A stretch of 64,000 bases of DNA from Comamonas testosteroni TK102 (GCF_000739375.1 NZ_CP006704.1:4278001-4342000); one strand, 5' to 3'; shown: positions 27,590 through 36,458, numbered from the stretch's first letter. Translations and numbers: made by a program. Notes: generated by a model from the sequence alone, not told the origin.

Positions 27590-28108
27590 ATGACTAACTC
27601 TGCACTGCCAAACGCTGCCTCAGACAGCGCCAGCAGCCCCCCCTTCTTTCCACGCCTGGAGGTGGAAACCTTTCCGGGCCACGGCATACGCCGCCTGCAG
27701 CAAGTGGCCGTGGCCGTGTTCAGCCAGGCCACGGAAGCCTGGGGCGTGACGCCGCTGCAATTTGCCGTGCTGCAAAAACTGGTGCATCTGCCGGGCATAG
27801 ACCAGCGCACGCTGAGCATGGAGGTGGGCTTTGACAAATCCACCATCGGCGGCGTGATCGACCGCCTGGAAGCACGCGGCCTGCTGTTGCGCCAGCACAC
27901 GGCCAAGGATAGACGCGTGCGTCTGCTGTCCCTGACGCCCGAGGGCCAGGCCCTGCTGGCCGATGCAGGGCCGTCCGTGCTGCAAGCCCAGCAGCAGATG
28001 CTGGACCCGCTGAGCGAGACCGAACGCGAGCTCTTCACACAGCTGATGCGCAAGGTCATCGAGCATCACGAGCAGCTCGATCCCGAGGCGCAGACACCCG
28101 CAGGCTAA
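27590..28108 (+). CDS. mobR: MarR family repressor of mobA
   Basis: The product has 172 residues from the ATG at 27590. A MarR winged helix is plain: LHLPGIDQRTLSMEVGFD-like helix 2, STIGGVIDRLEARGLLLRQ recognition helix, and the wing with TAKDRRVRLLSLTPEG carrying the conserved DxR. In C. testosteroni, MobR is known to repress mobA and to release DNA on binding 3-hydroxybenzoate. The same divergent arrangement is seen here. The N-terminal ~25 residues are a variable serine-rich extension. Confidence 0.93.
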   Translation: MTNSALPNAASDSASSPPFFPRLEVETFPGHGIRRLQQVAVAVFSQATEAWGVTPLQFAVLQKLVHLPGIDQRTLSMEVGFDKSTIGGVIDRLEARGLLLRQHTAKDRRVRLLSLTPEGQALLADAGPSVLQAQQQMLDPLSETERELFTQLMRKVIEHHEQLDPEAQTPAG

Positions 28109-28120
28109 GCCCCCCCCCGC

Positions 28121-28160
28121 AGAAAAAAGCCCCGGGCCGTCAGGCCTGGGGCTTGGCTTT
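28121..28160. terminator. Bidirectional terminator between mobR and phnX
   Basis: A 12-bp stem with one G-T pair (AAGCCCCGGGCC with GGCCTGGGGCTT, 28127-28154) is flanked on the left by AAAAAA. For the minus-strand phnX transcript this gives a strong stem followed by a U-run. The plus-strand side has only a short T-run. Confidence 0.75.
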
Positions 28161-28206
28161 TCCGGGCCGGGCTTGCGACCGGGTCTGCAAGCTCCAGAAG
28201 CGAGTC

Positions 28207-29070
28207 CTAGAACGGCATTTTTCCGGCGCGCATCTCGGTCGCGATCTGCACCAGCACAGCTGGCAGATCGGCCACGCTGCGCACCACGTAATGGGCTCCG
28301 GCCTTTTTGAGCTTGGCTTCGGCCACGGCGACACGGGCCTCGACCTCTTGCTCGGGCGCCCTGGCAAACTCCTGCACGCTATAGCCGACCTCGTTGCCCG
28401 ACAGGCTCAGGCCCACGGTCCACATGCCTGCGCGCAGCCCCTCCTCGATGCCCGGCACGGTGTCGTCCACCTTCACGCAGGCACGCACATCGCCAACGCC
28501 CAGCGCCAGCACATTGGCCAGTGCCATGAAGGGGCCGGGGCGGCCACCGGCCTCCAGTTCGTCGCCTGCCACCACATAGTCGGGCTTGAGGCCTGCGCCT
28601 TCAGCCTGCGGCAGCAACTGGTTGAGCACCTCGCGCGGGTAACCCGAGCAGGAGCCGACCTTCAGGCCCTGGGCGCGCAGCCATTGCAGCGTCTGCACAG
28701 CGCCTGCTATGGGGGCCGAGAACTCGCCCACCTTGGCAATCTGCAGCGGCATGAAGCGTGCGTAGATAGCATCCACATCCTCGTTGGTCGGTGCCCGGCC
28801 AAAAGCGCTGTGCCACTGCGCGGCAATGCTTTCCTCCTGCAGCAGCTGGTGGATATGGTCCCATTTGGACAGGCCCATGGGGCCGCGTGCCTGGGCCAGG
28901 GTGATGGTGATGCCGAAGCTGGCAAAGGCTTCGACAAAAATCTGCGTAGGTGCGAGCGAACCAAAGTCCACCAGCGTGCCGGCCCAGTCGAAGATGACGG
29001 CTTGCAGCGGTGACAGATCGGCGGCGGGCTGGGACAGCACCAGAGTTTCAGCTTGAGCGATGGAGTTCAT
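28207..29070 (-). CDS. phnX: Phosphonoacetaldehyde hydrolase
   Basis: The product has 287 residues. It is a HAD-superfamily enzyme that cleaves the C-P bond of phosphonoacetaldehyde to acetaldehyde and phosphate. The nucleophile D28 lies in FDWAGTLVDFGSLAP. The Schiff-base lysine is K69 in MGLSKWDHI, and the GSCSGYPREVLNQ and CVKVDDTVPGIEEG segments complete the HAD motifs. It is the last gene of the minus-strand phn operon. The usual partner, phnW (2-aminoethylphosphonate transaminase), is absent nearby. An iron-type alcohol dehydrogenase stands in its place just upstream. Confidence 0.94.
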   Translation of the reverse strand: MNSIAQAETLVLSQPAADLSPLQAVIFDWAGTLVDFGSLAPTQIFVEAFASFGITITLAQARGPMGLSKWDHIHQLLQEESIAAQWHSAFGRAPTNEDVDAIYARFMPLQIAKVGEFSAPIAGAVQTLQWLRAQGLKVGSCSGYPREVLNQLLPQAEGAGLKPDYVVAGDELEAGGRPGPFMALANVLALGVGDVRACVKVDDTVPGIEEGLRAGMWTVGLSLSGNEVGYSVQEFARAPEQEVEARVAVAEAKLKKAGAHYVVRSVADLPAVLVQIATEMRAGKMPF

Positions 29071-29130
29071 GATTTTTTCAGCGGTGGCTTAAAGAGGATG
29101 GAAAGCGGAAACCGGTTCAGGTTCCGGGAC

Positions 29131-30219
29131 TCAGCTCAGAGAGCGAATGAAGTTGCGCCCGCGCGGACCGCTGGCGGCTTTCTGCACCATGGCGCTCCAG
29201 GCCTCGGGCGGCACGCCATAGTGGGCCGGATCGGTGGCAACGCCCAGCCCTTGCAGAACGCTGCGCAGACGCTCGACGGCCGCTGCAGGCGTGCCGGCAT
29301 CGAAGATGGAGAGCAAGGCGGCATCGGCCACCGCGTCTGCGCCCAGCGCCATCTCCAGCACCATGGGCAGGCTGAACGAGCAGGCCAGGCCATGCGGCAC
29401 GCCATGCTGCAGCGTGATGTCGTAGGACAGCGAATGCGCGAGCGCAGTCTTGGTGTTGGAAAAAGCCAGGCCGGCCATCAGCGCCGCCTCGGCCATCTCG
29501 TTGCGCAGCTGCGCGCTGCCCAGATCCTGCATCAGCGCGGGCAGCGTGGCCAGGGTGCGGCGCGCCGACTGCACGGCCAGTGCCATGGAGACCGGGTTGC
29601 GGTTCACGTTCCAGATGGATTCCAGTGCATGCGACAGCGCATCCAGCCCCGAGGCCAGGGTGGAGCCGGCCGGCAGGCTGGTCATCAGCTCGGCATCGAT
29701 CACCGCGGCCTCAGGCCAGGTACAGGACTGGTGCAGCGAATACTTCTGGCCGGCGGCCTGATCCCAGATCGTGGCCCATGGCGTGACTTCGCTGCCTGTT
29801 CCGGCCGTGGTGGGGATGGCGATCAAGGCCTTGTGCCCTCCCGCCTCCAGCTGGCCACCGTGCTTGAGCAGCGCCAGCAGGTCGGCAAACCGGCCTGAAG
29901 GCGTGTGGCAGATCAAGGCCTTGGCCGAGTCGATGGCGCTGCCGCCCCCCAGGGCCACGATCACGGGCACCTCGGCATGGTCACGCTGCACCTGCCCGTA
30001 CAGCGGCGCCAGCCACTGCACATCGGGATTGGGAGCAATGCTGTCGATCACGCCGCGCAGTTGGGCTCCCAGCAGTTGGCGCATGCGCCGCACCAGGCCC
30101 AGGCTTTCGGCTTCGGGAAAAGTGACCAGCAGGCAGCTGCGCCCGGCCAGCAGGGCCGGCAGTTGATCGAGACTGTTGCGACCCACGCTGATATGCACGG
30201 GGTTGTGATAGGTCCACAC
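29131..30219 (-). CDS. Iron-containing alcohol dehydrogenase, phosphonoacetaldehyde reductase type
   Basis: The product has 362 residues from a GTG at 30219, preceded by AAAGG. The family III alcohol dehydrogenase fold shows VIVALGGGSAIDSAKALI, PTTAGTGSEVT and the metal-binding region ALAHSLSYDITLQHGVPHG with its histidines. It resembles the phosphonoacetaldehyde reductases that interconvert phosphonoacetaldehyde and 2-hydroxyethylphosphonate. Placed between phnE and phnX, it could run in the oxidative direction, turning imported 2-hydroxyethylphosphonate into the PhnX substrate. That direction is inference. Confidence 0.87.
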   Translation of the reverse strand: MWTYHNPVHISVGRNSLDQLPALLAGRSCLLVTFPEAESLGLVRRMRQLLGAQLRGVIDSIAPNPDVQWLAPLYGQVQRDHAEVPVIVALGGGSAIDSAKALICHTPSGRFADLLALLKHGGQLEAGGHKALIAIPTTAGTGSEVTPWATIWDQAAGQKYSLHQSCTWPEAAVIDAELMTSLPAGSTLASGLDALSHALESIWNVNRNPVSMALAVQSARRTLATLPALMQDLGSAQLRNEMAEAALMAGLAFSNTKTALAHSLSYDITLQHGVPHGLACSFSLPMVLEMALGADAVADAALLSIFDAGTPAAAVERLRSVLQGLGVATDPAHYGVPPEAWSAMVQKAASGPRGRNFIRSLS

Positions 30220-30242
30220 GAGAAAGCCTTTTGACGTTTTTT

Positions 30243-30287
30243 GAGCGAAATCAGCCCTTGGCGCTCATGCAACAAGCGCTGACAGCT
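30243..30287 (-). repeat. Copy of dispersed ~45-bp palindromic element in the phn operon
   Basis: On the minus strand it begins AGCTGTCAGCGCTT and ends near GGGCTGATTTCGCTC, matching the copy at 61348-61388 over most positions. It lies between phnE and the alcohol dehydrogenase gene and can form a GGCGCT/AGCGCT hairpin. It might dampen or process the operon transcript. Confidence 0.6.
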
Positions 30288-30339
30288 CATATTTTTGATT
30301 GATATAAGGACTGCGGCGCACACCGGCACCGCGGCGCAA

Positions 30340-31176
30340 TCAGTGGCGAGCGCCCTGCTGTATGCGGCTGCGCAGCCAGTTCGATGCCATGTCGGCGGCA
30401 ATCACCATCACCGTGATGACGATGATGCAGGTCGCGGTCTCCTGGTAGCGGAACAGCTTGAGACTGCTGACCAGCTCGAAGCCCAGACCGCCCGCCCCCA
30501 CCATGCCGAGCACCGTGGCCGAACGCAGATTGACTTCGAAGCGATAGAGCACCACGGCGATCCAGGCGGTGATGACCTGGGGCACCACGCCAAAGGCGAT
30601 GATCTGCAGCTGGCTGGCACCGGCGCTGCGTAGCGCCTGCAGCGGGCCGTCGTCGATCTCCTCGATCGCCTCGGCAAAGAACTTGGCCAGCATGCCCATG
30701 CCGTGCAGGGCCAGGGCCAGCACGCCGGGAAAGGGCCCCAGGCCCACGGCCGAGACAAACACCAGCGCCAGAATCAGCTCGTTGATGCTGCGGATCACAT
30801 TGAGAAACTGGCGCGTGATGCGACGCAGCCAATGCCAGCCGTGCAGATTGCCGGCCGCAACAAAGGACAGCGGCAGCGCCAGGATCACGCTGAGCAAAGT
30901 ACCCCAGATGGCGATCTGTATCGTCTCCAGCGCCGGTGCCCACAGGCGCGGCAGCATGCTCCAGTCCGGCGGCACCGAGCGCGAGAGAAAGTCGCCGATC
31001 TGCGGCATGCCGCCCGCCAGCTCGCTCCAGCTCATCTGCGCGCCCGCAGCGCTCCAGTGCAGCACCCAGCCGATGGCCAGGGCCAGCGCGGCATAGCCCA
31101 GCCAGCCGCCCTTGCCTTGCGGGCCTGCGCCCGTCCATTGCCAGCGGTCTGGCTGTTTCAGGCTCTGACTGTTCAT
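30340..31176 (-). CDS. phnE: Phosphonate ABC transporter permease
   Basis: The product has 278 residues with about six membrane helices. The binding-protein-dependent transport fold is evident. The coupling-loop region EEIDDGPLQALRSAGASQLQIIAFGVVPQ is the EAA motif that contacts the ATPase. VLGMVGAGGLGFELVSSLKLFRY is typical of PhnE. Its start overlaps the phnC stop by 4 bp. Only one permease gene is present, so the transporter probably works as a PhnE homodimer. Confidence 0.93.
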   Translation of the reverse strand: MNSQSLKQPDRWQWTGAGPQGKGGWLGYAALALAIGWVLHWSAAGAQMSWSELAGGMPQIGDFLSRSVPPDWSMLPRLWAPALETIQIAIWGTLLSVILALPLSFVAAGNLHGWHWLRRITRQFLNVIRSINELILALVFVSAVGLGPFPGVLALALHGMGMLAKFFAEAIEEIDDGPLQALRSAGASQLQIIAFGVVPQVITAWIAVVLYRFEVNLRSATVLGMVGAGGLGFELVSSLKLFRYQETATCIIVITVMVIAADMASNWLRSRIQQGARH

Positions 31177-32018
31177 GGCAGACCTCCTGCGACCGCAGCG
31201 GGAGACATCGCCCCGGGCAGCCAGTTGCCGGCTGCGGTGCTGCTGACATGCAGCGCACCGCCCTGCTCTGGCGCATGTCCGGTGGGTTGCGGCTCGCCGC
31301 TGTAGATGGCGTTGAGCGCGGCCTCGTCCAGCATGGCCGGCACGCCGTCGAACACCATGCGTCCCTGCGACAGGCCGACGATGCGATCGCCAAACTCCCG
31401 GGCATAGTCGACCTGGTGCAGATTGCAGACCACGGCAATGCCCAGCTCGCGTGTGGCATCGCGCAGATACTGCAGCACGCTGCGCGCGGTCTTGGGGTCC
31501 AGGCTGGCCACGGGCTCGTCGGCCAGAATCAGCTGCGGCTGCTGCGCCAGGGCACGGGCAATGCCCACGCGCTGCATCTGCCCGCCCGAGAGCGCCTCGG
31601 TGCGCTCATCGGCCTTGTGGGCCAGACCCACGCGCTGCAGGCATGCGTCGGCCAGCGCGATATCGCTTTGCCTGAACAGCTGCAGCACCGAGGCCAGCGT
31701 GCCGACCTGGCCCAGCCGCCCCGTGAGCACGTTCTTGCGCACCGACAGGCGCTGCACCAGGTTGTGGTGCTGGAAGACCATGGCCACATGGCGGGCCAGC
31801 TCACGGCGCGAGTGCCTGCGCATCAGATCGATGCCGCCCACCTGCAGCTGGCCGCTGTCGGGCTGGTTCAGCCCGTTCATGCAGCGCAGCAAGGTGGACT
31901 TGCCCGCGCCCGACAGGCCCAGCATGACCACGAACTCGCCGGCCTTCACATCCATGTCGATGCCATGCAGCACATGGTTGCTGCCATAGCTTTTGCGCAG
32001 ATTGCGGATGCTGATCAT
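31173..32018 (-). CDS. phnC: Phosphonate ABC transporter ATP-binding protein
   Basis: The product has 281 residues. It has Walker A GLSGAGKST (residues 34-42), the Q-loop in HVAMVFQHHNLVQRL, the signature LSGGQMQRVGIARAL and Walker B LILADEPVASLD. The C-terminal ~45 residues (GGALHVSSTAAGNWLPGA) are poorly conserved. It couples ATP hydrolysis to import through PhnE and is flanked by 4-bp overlaps with phnE and phnD. Confidence 0.94.
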   Translation of the reverse strand: MISIRNLRKSYGSNHVLHGIDMDVKAGEFVVMLGLSGAGKSTLLRCMNGLNQPDSGQLQVGGIDLMRRHSRRELARHVAMVFQHHNLVQRLSVRKNVLTGRLGQVGTLASVLQLFRQSDIALADACLQRVGLAHKADERTEALSGGQMQRVGIARALAQQPQLILADEPVASLDPKTARSVLQYLRDATRELGIAVVCNLHQVDYAREFGDRIVGLSQGRMVFDGVPAMLDEAALNAIYSGEPQPTGHAPEQGGALHVSSTAAGNWLPGAMSPAAVAGGLP

Positions 32019-32890
32019 TTCATCTTCCCGAGGTCCAGGTTCAACGCCTTGGCGGTCTGGCGCACCACGTCATAGGCCTGATCGTTGGTGGGCGCAAAAC
32101 CATTGAGCTCGCCACGGTCGCCCCAGGGCAGACCCTTGATCTCGGCCAGTGCCGCAGCCACTTTCTTCTTGGTGGCTTCGTCCAGATTCCTGCGCCAGGC
32201 CATGGGCGACTCGGGGATGTCCTTGGAGCGCCAGATGACCTGGAAATCCTCGGCCTTCACATGGCCCTTGGCGACGGCCGTCTGGAAGATGGGATCGGCC
32301 ACGGCCGCCGCATCCACCTTGCCGTTGGCCACGGCCATGATGCTGGCGTCATGCGAGCCCGAGAAGATCACGCGCGAGAAATACTTGTCGGTATCGATGC
32401 CCTCGCCCTTGAGGCCGGCCTTGGGAAACAGATGGCCCGATGCCGAGCTGGGATCGACAAAGGCAAAGGTCTTGCCCTGCAGCTGGGGCACGGTGCCCAG
32501 GCCCTTGTCCTTTTTGCTGATGATGATGCTGTTGTACGAGCTCTTGCCGGAATTCCTGGCCACGGGAATGGCGAAGGCCTCGGCATTGGCCAGCTGGCTG
32601 GCCAGCACATAGGAGAAGGGGCCGAAATAGGCCACGTCGATCTTGCCCGAGCGCATGGCCTCGATCACGCCGTTGTAGTCATTGGCCACAAAGGGCTTGA
32701 TCTTCAGGCCGGTCTTGGCGGCCAGCTGGTCCATCACCTGCTGGCTGGCGCGCATCATGGCCTGGGCATCCTCGGAAGGGATCAGGCCCACGCGCAGCTC
32801 GGTGGGCTGCTGCGCCATGACGCCGGTGGTGGCGGCAAGCGTCAGGCTGGCGGCTGCGGCCTGCAGCCAGGTTTTGCGGGTCATCGTCAT
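32015..32890 (-). CDS. phnD: Phosphonate ABC transporter periplasmic binding protein
   Basis: The product has about 291 residues. The ATG at 32890 is chosen because AAGGA lies 9 bp ahead; another ATG at 32899 gives three more residues. A signal peptide ends after ATTGVMAQQ. PhnD family elements follow: LRVGLIPSEDAQAMM, VANDYNGVIEAMRSGKIDVAYFGPF and FAFVDPSSASGHLFPKAGL, the latter holding residues that contact the phosphonate group. It is the first gene of the operon, divergent from a LysR gene. The sequence does not reveal whether aminoethyl- or hydroxyethylphosphonate is preferred. Confidence 0.94.
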   Translation of the reverse strand: MTMTRKTWLQAAAASLTLAATTGVMAQQPTELRVGLIPSEDAQAMMRASQQVMDQLAAKTGLKIKPFVANDYNGVIEAMRSGKIDVAYFGPFSYVLASQLANAEAFAIPVARNSGKSSYNSIIISKKDKGLGTVPQLQGKTFAFVDPSSASGHLFPKAGLKGEGIDTDKYFSRVIFSGSHDASIMAVANGKVDAAAVADPIFQTAVAKGHVKAEDFQVIWRSKDIPESPMAWRRNLDEATKKKVAAALAEIKGLPWGDRGELNGFAPTNDQAYDVVRQTAKALNLDLGKMK

Positions 32891-33059
32891 GGATTTCATC
32901 CTTTGCAAGTGCGTCTGTAGAGTGCGGCTGGGCTTCCGCCATCGCACCGTCATTGCAGTGCGTTGACGCAAATGTTAGGGACGACATATGACTGTCATGT
33001 GAAGGTTTCAGAATCAGTTTTGACAGCTTCCATAGATCAAACCTTGAGATGACATTTGC

Positions 33060-33995
33060 ATGAGCACCGCCCGCTACCGAGCTTTTATCGCCGTGGCCCA
33101 GCAAGGCAGCCTGAGCGCCGCCGCCCGCGCTTTGGGCCTGAGCCAGCCCACGATCTCCAGCCAGATCGCCACGCTGGAGCGGCAAAGCCAGATCGAGCTC
33201 TTTCATCGCCAGGGCTATCGCATGACGCTCACCGGTGCCGGCCACAGGCTCATGACGCTGGCACAGAAACTGCTCGCGCTGGAGGCCGAAACCGAGTTCT
33301 TTCTGCGCGACTCGGGCCAGCTCAACCAGGGCGAACTCAAGATCGGCGCCGTGGGGCCGTTTCATGTGATCGAGATGGTGGCGGCCTACAGCGCCCGCCA
33401 TCCCGGCATGAAGCTGTCGATTCGCATGGGCAACTCGCAGCAGGTGCTGCACGATCTGGAGAACTACACCACCGATGTGGCGGTGCTGGCCGGTCTCTAT
33501 GACAGGCCCGAGCTGCTGGCGCGCGAATATGCGCGCCACGCCATCATCCTGTTTGCCCACGTCGATCACCCCCTGGCAAGGCGCGAACAGGTCGAACTGG
33601 CCGAGCTGCACGGCCTGCCGCTCTTGCTGCGCGAGCAAGGCTCGACCACGCGTACCGCCATCGAAAAAGCGCTGCAGGCAGCCGGCGTGAAGCCCCGCAC
33701 CCAGCTGGAGATCGGCAGCCGCGAAGCCATACGCGAGGCCGTTGCGCGCGGCCTGGGCATCGGCGCCGTGTCCGAGGCCGAGTTCATTGCCGACCCGCGC
33801 TTTCGGCCCGTGCGCATTGCCGGAGACCCGGCCAGCACCACCACCTACGTGTATTGCATGAAGGAACGCAGTGAAAGCCTGCTGGTGCGCTCCTTTCTCA
33901 AGGCCATTGAAGATAGCGGGGGCCCCGATCTGCCCGCTGTCCGGCAGACCGCTCCAAAACCCTTGATAGCCCCAACAGCCAAGAAGCTGGCGTAA
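33060..33995 (+). CDS. LysR-type regulator, divergent from the phosphonate operon
   Basis: The product has 311 residues. The helix-turn-helix segment is FIAVAQQGSLSAAARALGLS followed by QPTISSQIATLERQ. The effector domain carries GELKIGAVGPFHVIEMVAAY and EAVARGLGIGAVSEAEF. It starts 170 bp from phnD on the opposite strand, and LysR regulators are common in 2-aminoethylphosphonate gene sets, so control of the phn operon is likely. A Bug receptor gene follows on the same strand after 174 bp and might be an additional target. Confidence 0.9.
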   Translation: MSTARYRAFIAVAQQGSLSAAARALGLSQPTISSQIATLERQSQIELFHRQGYRMTLTGAGHRLMTLAQKLLALEAETEFFLRDSGQLNQGELKIGAVGPFHVIEMVAAYSARHPGMKLSIRMGNSQQVLHDLENYTTDVAVLAGLYDRPELLAREYARHAIILFAHVDHPLARREQVELAELHGLPLLLREQGSTTRTAIEKALQAAGVKPRTQLEIGSREAIREAVARGLGIGAVSEAEFIADPRFRPVRIAGDPASTTTYVYCMKERSESLLVRSFLKAIEDSGGPDLPAVRQTAPKPLIAPTAKKLA

Positions 33996-34169
33996 TCCGT
34001 CAAACCCTCTGCCCGCCTTGCGCCGAGAATTTTTGACAGTGCAGCGGAGAAACTGAGTCCCTGGCCGGTGACAGGGCTGCAGATTCGCCCCAGGCAAGGC
34101 GCTCTGCACAGAGCCTGCATGGACGCGGAAAATCGGCTGCCGGGCAGTCAAAAAAAAGAGGAGACAAAG

Positions 34170-35165
34170 ATGAAGCAAACCCTGCAATGGAGGGCTGTGG
34201 CCCTGGCAACCAGCCTGAGCCTGAGTGCAGCCGCCATGCCGCTGACAGCCCATGCTCAGCCAACGGCCTGGCCGGCCAAACCCATACGCCTGGTGGTGGG
34301 CGGCCCGGCCGGCGGCAATGCCGACTCGCTGGCGCGCCTGCTGGCCGACGGCATGCAAAAACAGCTGGGCAAGCCGGTGATTGTCGAATCCAAGCCCGGT
34401 GCCGCCGGGGTGCTGGCCGTCAACGACCTGCTCGCCAACGGCAAGGACGCCCACACGTTCTTGCTGATCCAGGGCGGCATCGTCAGCGAGACGCCCCTGG
34501 CCTACAAGGTCAGCTACCAGCCTTTCAAGGATCTGAAGCCCCTGGCCCAGCTCAGCCGCAACGGCCTGGTGCTGATTGCCAACAAGGACTTTCCGGCCAG
34601 CAATCTGCAGCAGCTGGCCGACTACGGCAAAAAACAGGCCGACGGGCTGGACTTTGCCTCCTATGCCACGGGCATGCGCGGCCATACCTCGGGCATGCTG
34701 CTGGGACAGTTGCTCAACATCAAGATGAAACACCTGGGCTACAAGGGCTCTCCTCCGGCGCTCAGCGACCTCATGGGCGGCCATGTGCCGCTGATGATGG
34801 ACGGGCTCACCACCGCCCTGCCCCTGATCAAGGCCGGCAAGGTCAAGCCGCTGGCCGTGAACTACCCCACGCGCATGGTGCAGCTGCCCGACGTACCCAC
34901 CTTCAAGGAGCTGGGCTACCCGCAGCTGTCAGAGGTGAGCTGGTTCGGCGTCTGGTCTCGCCCCGATATTCCTGCCGATGTGCAGGCAAGGGTCAGAGAG
35001 ATTGCGCTGCAGTATTTCAGGCAGCCGCAGGTCGAGAGCAGGCTCAGGGAGATGGGCATGGAGCCGGGCACCGACGCCAGCTCGCAGGCACTGATGGACG
35101 AGTTGCAAAAGGCCTTCCAGCGCCAGCAGGCCTTGCTCAGGTCCATCGATTACCAGCCCCAGTAA
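34170..35165 (+). CDS. Bug-family periplasmic solute-binding protein
   Basis: The product has 331 residues from the ATG at 34170, with GAGGAGA 7 bp upstream. A signal peptide ends at PLTAHAQPT, followed by PIRLVVGGPAGGNADSLARL, VIVESKPGAAGVLAVNDLL, LGYKGSPPALSDLMGGHVPL and GVWSRPDIPADVQARV. These are Bug landmarks, though the glycine-rich first loop is less canonical than in the other two copies of this window. No permease or catabolic gene is attached. It could bind a carboxylate or serve the neighbouring LysR's pathway; the ligand is unknown. Confidence 0.88.
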   Translation: MKQTLQWRAVALATSLSLSAAAMPLTAHAQPTAWPAKPIRLVVGGPAGGNADSLARLLADGMQKQLGKPVIVESKPGAAGVLAVNDLLANGKDAHTFLLIQGGIVSETPLAYKVSYQPFKDLKPLAQLSRNGLVLIANKDFPASNLQQLADYGKKQADGLDFASYATGMRGHTSGMLLGQLLNIKMKHLGYKGSPPALSDLMGGHVPLMMDGLTTALPLIKAGKVKPLAVNYPTRMVQLPDVPTFKELGYPQLSEVSWFGVWSRPDIPADVQARVREIALQYFRQPQVESRLREMGMEPGTDASSQALMDELQKAFQRQQALLRSIDYQPQ

Positions 35166-35177
35166 TCCGTCCAGACC

Positions 35178-35217
35178 ATAAAAATGCCGCAGTCAACCCC
35201 GACTGCGGCATTCAGAG
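35178..35217. terminator. Bidirectional terminator between the Bug gene and the fimbrial cluster
   Basis: A perfect 12-bp stem, AATGCCGCAGTC with GACTGCGGCATT (35183-35212), closes a 6-nt loop. On the minus strand it is followed by TTTTT, so it should end the fimbrial transcript; on the plus strand it may also end the Bug mRNA. Confidence 0.8.
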
Positions 35218-35309
35218 CCGCCAACACCCCCTTTGATACATGCTTGCTTCGCCTTGCCGTACCTCTGGACGACCTGCGGCCTTGCGCTTCGTCTCGAGCA
35301 AAAACCCAC

Positions 35310-35493
35310 GGTTTGCGCTCCGCATCGGCGAGTCTGGTGCCAATAGGAAATGCAGTTTGCTGCCACGCTCCATGCGTGGAAAGCAGTGGTGTGGATGCCC
35401 CCCACCAAGGCGGAACATTGAGAGCATGTCAGGCAGACTGTGCGCAGCTGCAACAGGCTGTCCCAATCTCACATGCCCGCCGGGCCCGCGCAA
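35310..35493 (-). repeat. Direct repeat copy A: 3' flank of the distal adhesin gene
   Basis: This ~180-bp non-coding stretch is repeated with high identity at 36459-36636, at the same place after the other adhesin gene. Shared landmarks are CCAATAGGAAATGCAGTTT, a CCACGC-TCCAT-GCGTGG hairpin, and TGCGCAGCTGCAACAGGCTG. Copy A has a ~12-bp insertion near 35398. It shows that the duplication included DNA downstream of the gene. Confidence 0.85.
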
Positions 35494-36381
35494 TTACTCA
35501 ATATTAATCAACAAGGTCGTCGAATTGCCGTAATTCGAAGGCATCGGGGTGCCCGACGCACTCAGCGTCGACCTCAGCTTGAAGGTACGAGATCCGTTGA
35601 TTGTGGCTCGCCTCGGGTTCTGCCCGTCGATGGTAATCAGGGAAGAAATCGATCCATTGCCAAAGAAGATGACATTTCCACCGCCGGTATACACCGAGAC
35701 CGTTACATCTGGCGAGCATGAAATATCCACGTCCATCTCTTTCACATTGCCGTTCACCTCAAGAGGATTCAGACTTCCATGATCGAGCAGGAGTTCCGGC
35801 GTGTCTATGCTGCAGGTTGCATTCACGGTCGTCGGAAAACCCGTGTAGCAGGTCCCAGGAACAATCCCGAGAGCTGTCGCAGGTCCTGTCTGAGTCTGCT
35901 GAATTGCTGTGCACATTTGCAGACGCCTTATATTTTTGCCAAGGTTAGACTGAGTATTAATATAAAAGTCCGCCGTTCCAGAAGTGCCTTTTTTCTGTAT
36001 CCATACATTCCCAAGACAGGAAAGCCGCCATTGGTTGCCCTCCAAGCATTGGCGATAGTCATTCTGGCTTGTAATACTTGCGACGGGAAGCGCTACTCCG
36101 ACATAGCTGTCGCTCATGTTGACCTTCATCTGAGGATCATCAGTATCGCGAAAGCCGATTCCGAGGTTGAATGTGCCTGTGCTCGACAGGTCATCCGCCA
36201 CTGGCATCATTCCCCAATTTATTTTGAATCTATGCGTATTGTCGGGGGCCACCCCGAGGTATAGTACGCTGGTTACGGCTGGCATATATGCAGTTGCGGC
36301 TTGCGCCGCAGCCGCGCCAAAGAGCAAGCCCACCACAAGCAATCTACTGATGACCCAAGTCCAAATAGATGACTTTTTCAT
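35494..36381 (-). CDS. Two-domain fimbrial tip adhesin A (duplicated, distal copy)
   Basis: The product has 295 residues from the ATG at 36381 (AGGAATTAAT before it). The signal peptide is cut near AAAAQAATA. Residues ~30-175 are a variable domain with cysteines at QCLEG, LSCLG and QMCTA. Residues ~180-295 are a pilin-like domain with TCSIDTPELLLDHGSLNPLE and a C-terminal NSTTLLINIE strand for donor-strand pairing. The C-terminal ~120 residues are about 90% identical to adhesin B, as is the signal peptide, while the middle differs strongly. It is the last gene of the fimbrial cluster. A lectin-like receptor domain at the tip is inferred from this layout. Confidence 0.82.
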   Translation of the reverse strand: MKKSSIWTWVISRLLVVGLLFGAAAAQAATAYMPAVTSVLYLGVAPDNTHRFKINWGMMPVADDLSSTGTFNLGIGFRDTDDPQMKVNMSDSYVGVALPVASITSQNDYRQCLEGNQWRLSCLGNVWIQKKGTSGTADFYINTQSNLGKNIRRLQMCTAIQQTQTGPATALGIVPGTCYTGFPTTVNATCSIDTPELLLDHGSLNPLEVNGNVKEMDVDISCSPDVTVSVYTGGGNVIFFGNGSISSLITIDGQNPRRATINGSRTFKLRSTLSASGTPMPSNYGNSTTLLINIE

Positions 36382-36451
36382 ATTAATTCCTGTATAGAGG
36401 CGCAAGGCCTCACTGAATGCTTCGAATCTATTGATATTCGAAAGTAAACGA
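36382..36451 (-). other. Vestige of a pilin gene 3' end within the duplication
   Basis: Read on the minus strand, 36451-36428 gives codons for S F T F E Y Q and a TAG stop, matching the end of the minor pilin gene at 37550 (T F T F Q Y P, TAG). The stop lies 47 bp before the adhesin start in both places. The duplicated unit therefore began inside the pilin gene. Confidence 0.7.
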
Positions 36452-36458
36452 CCGCAAA

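Noticed and set aside
25577..28108. Very long plus-strand open frame (843 codons) across mobA and mobR
   Set aside because: The part before 27590 is the antisense shadow of mobA, rich in histidine, glycine and leucine with no family character. Only the mobR portion at its end is real.
32679..34784. 701-codon minus-strand open frame
   Set aside because: It runs antisense to the LysR and Bug genes and through the divergent promoter; the plus-strand genes have clear families and ribosome-binding sites.
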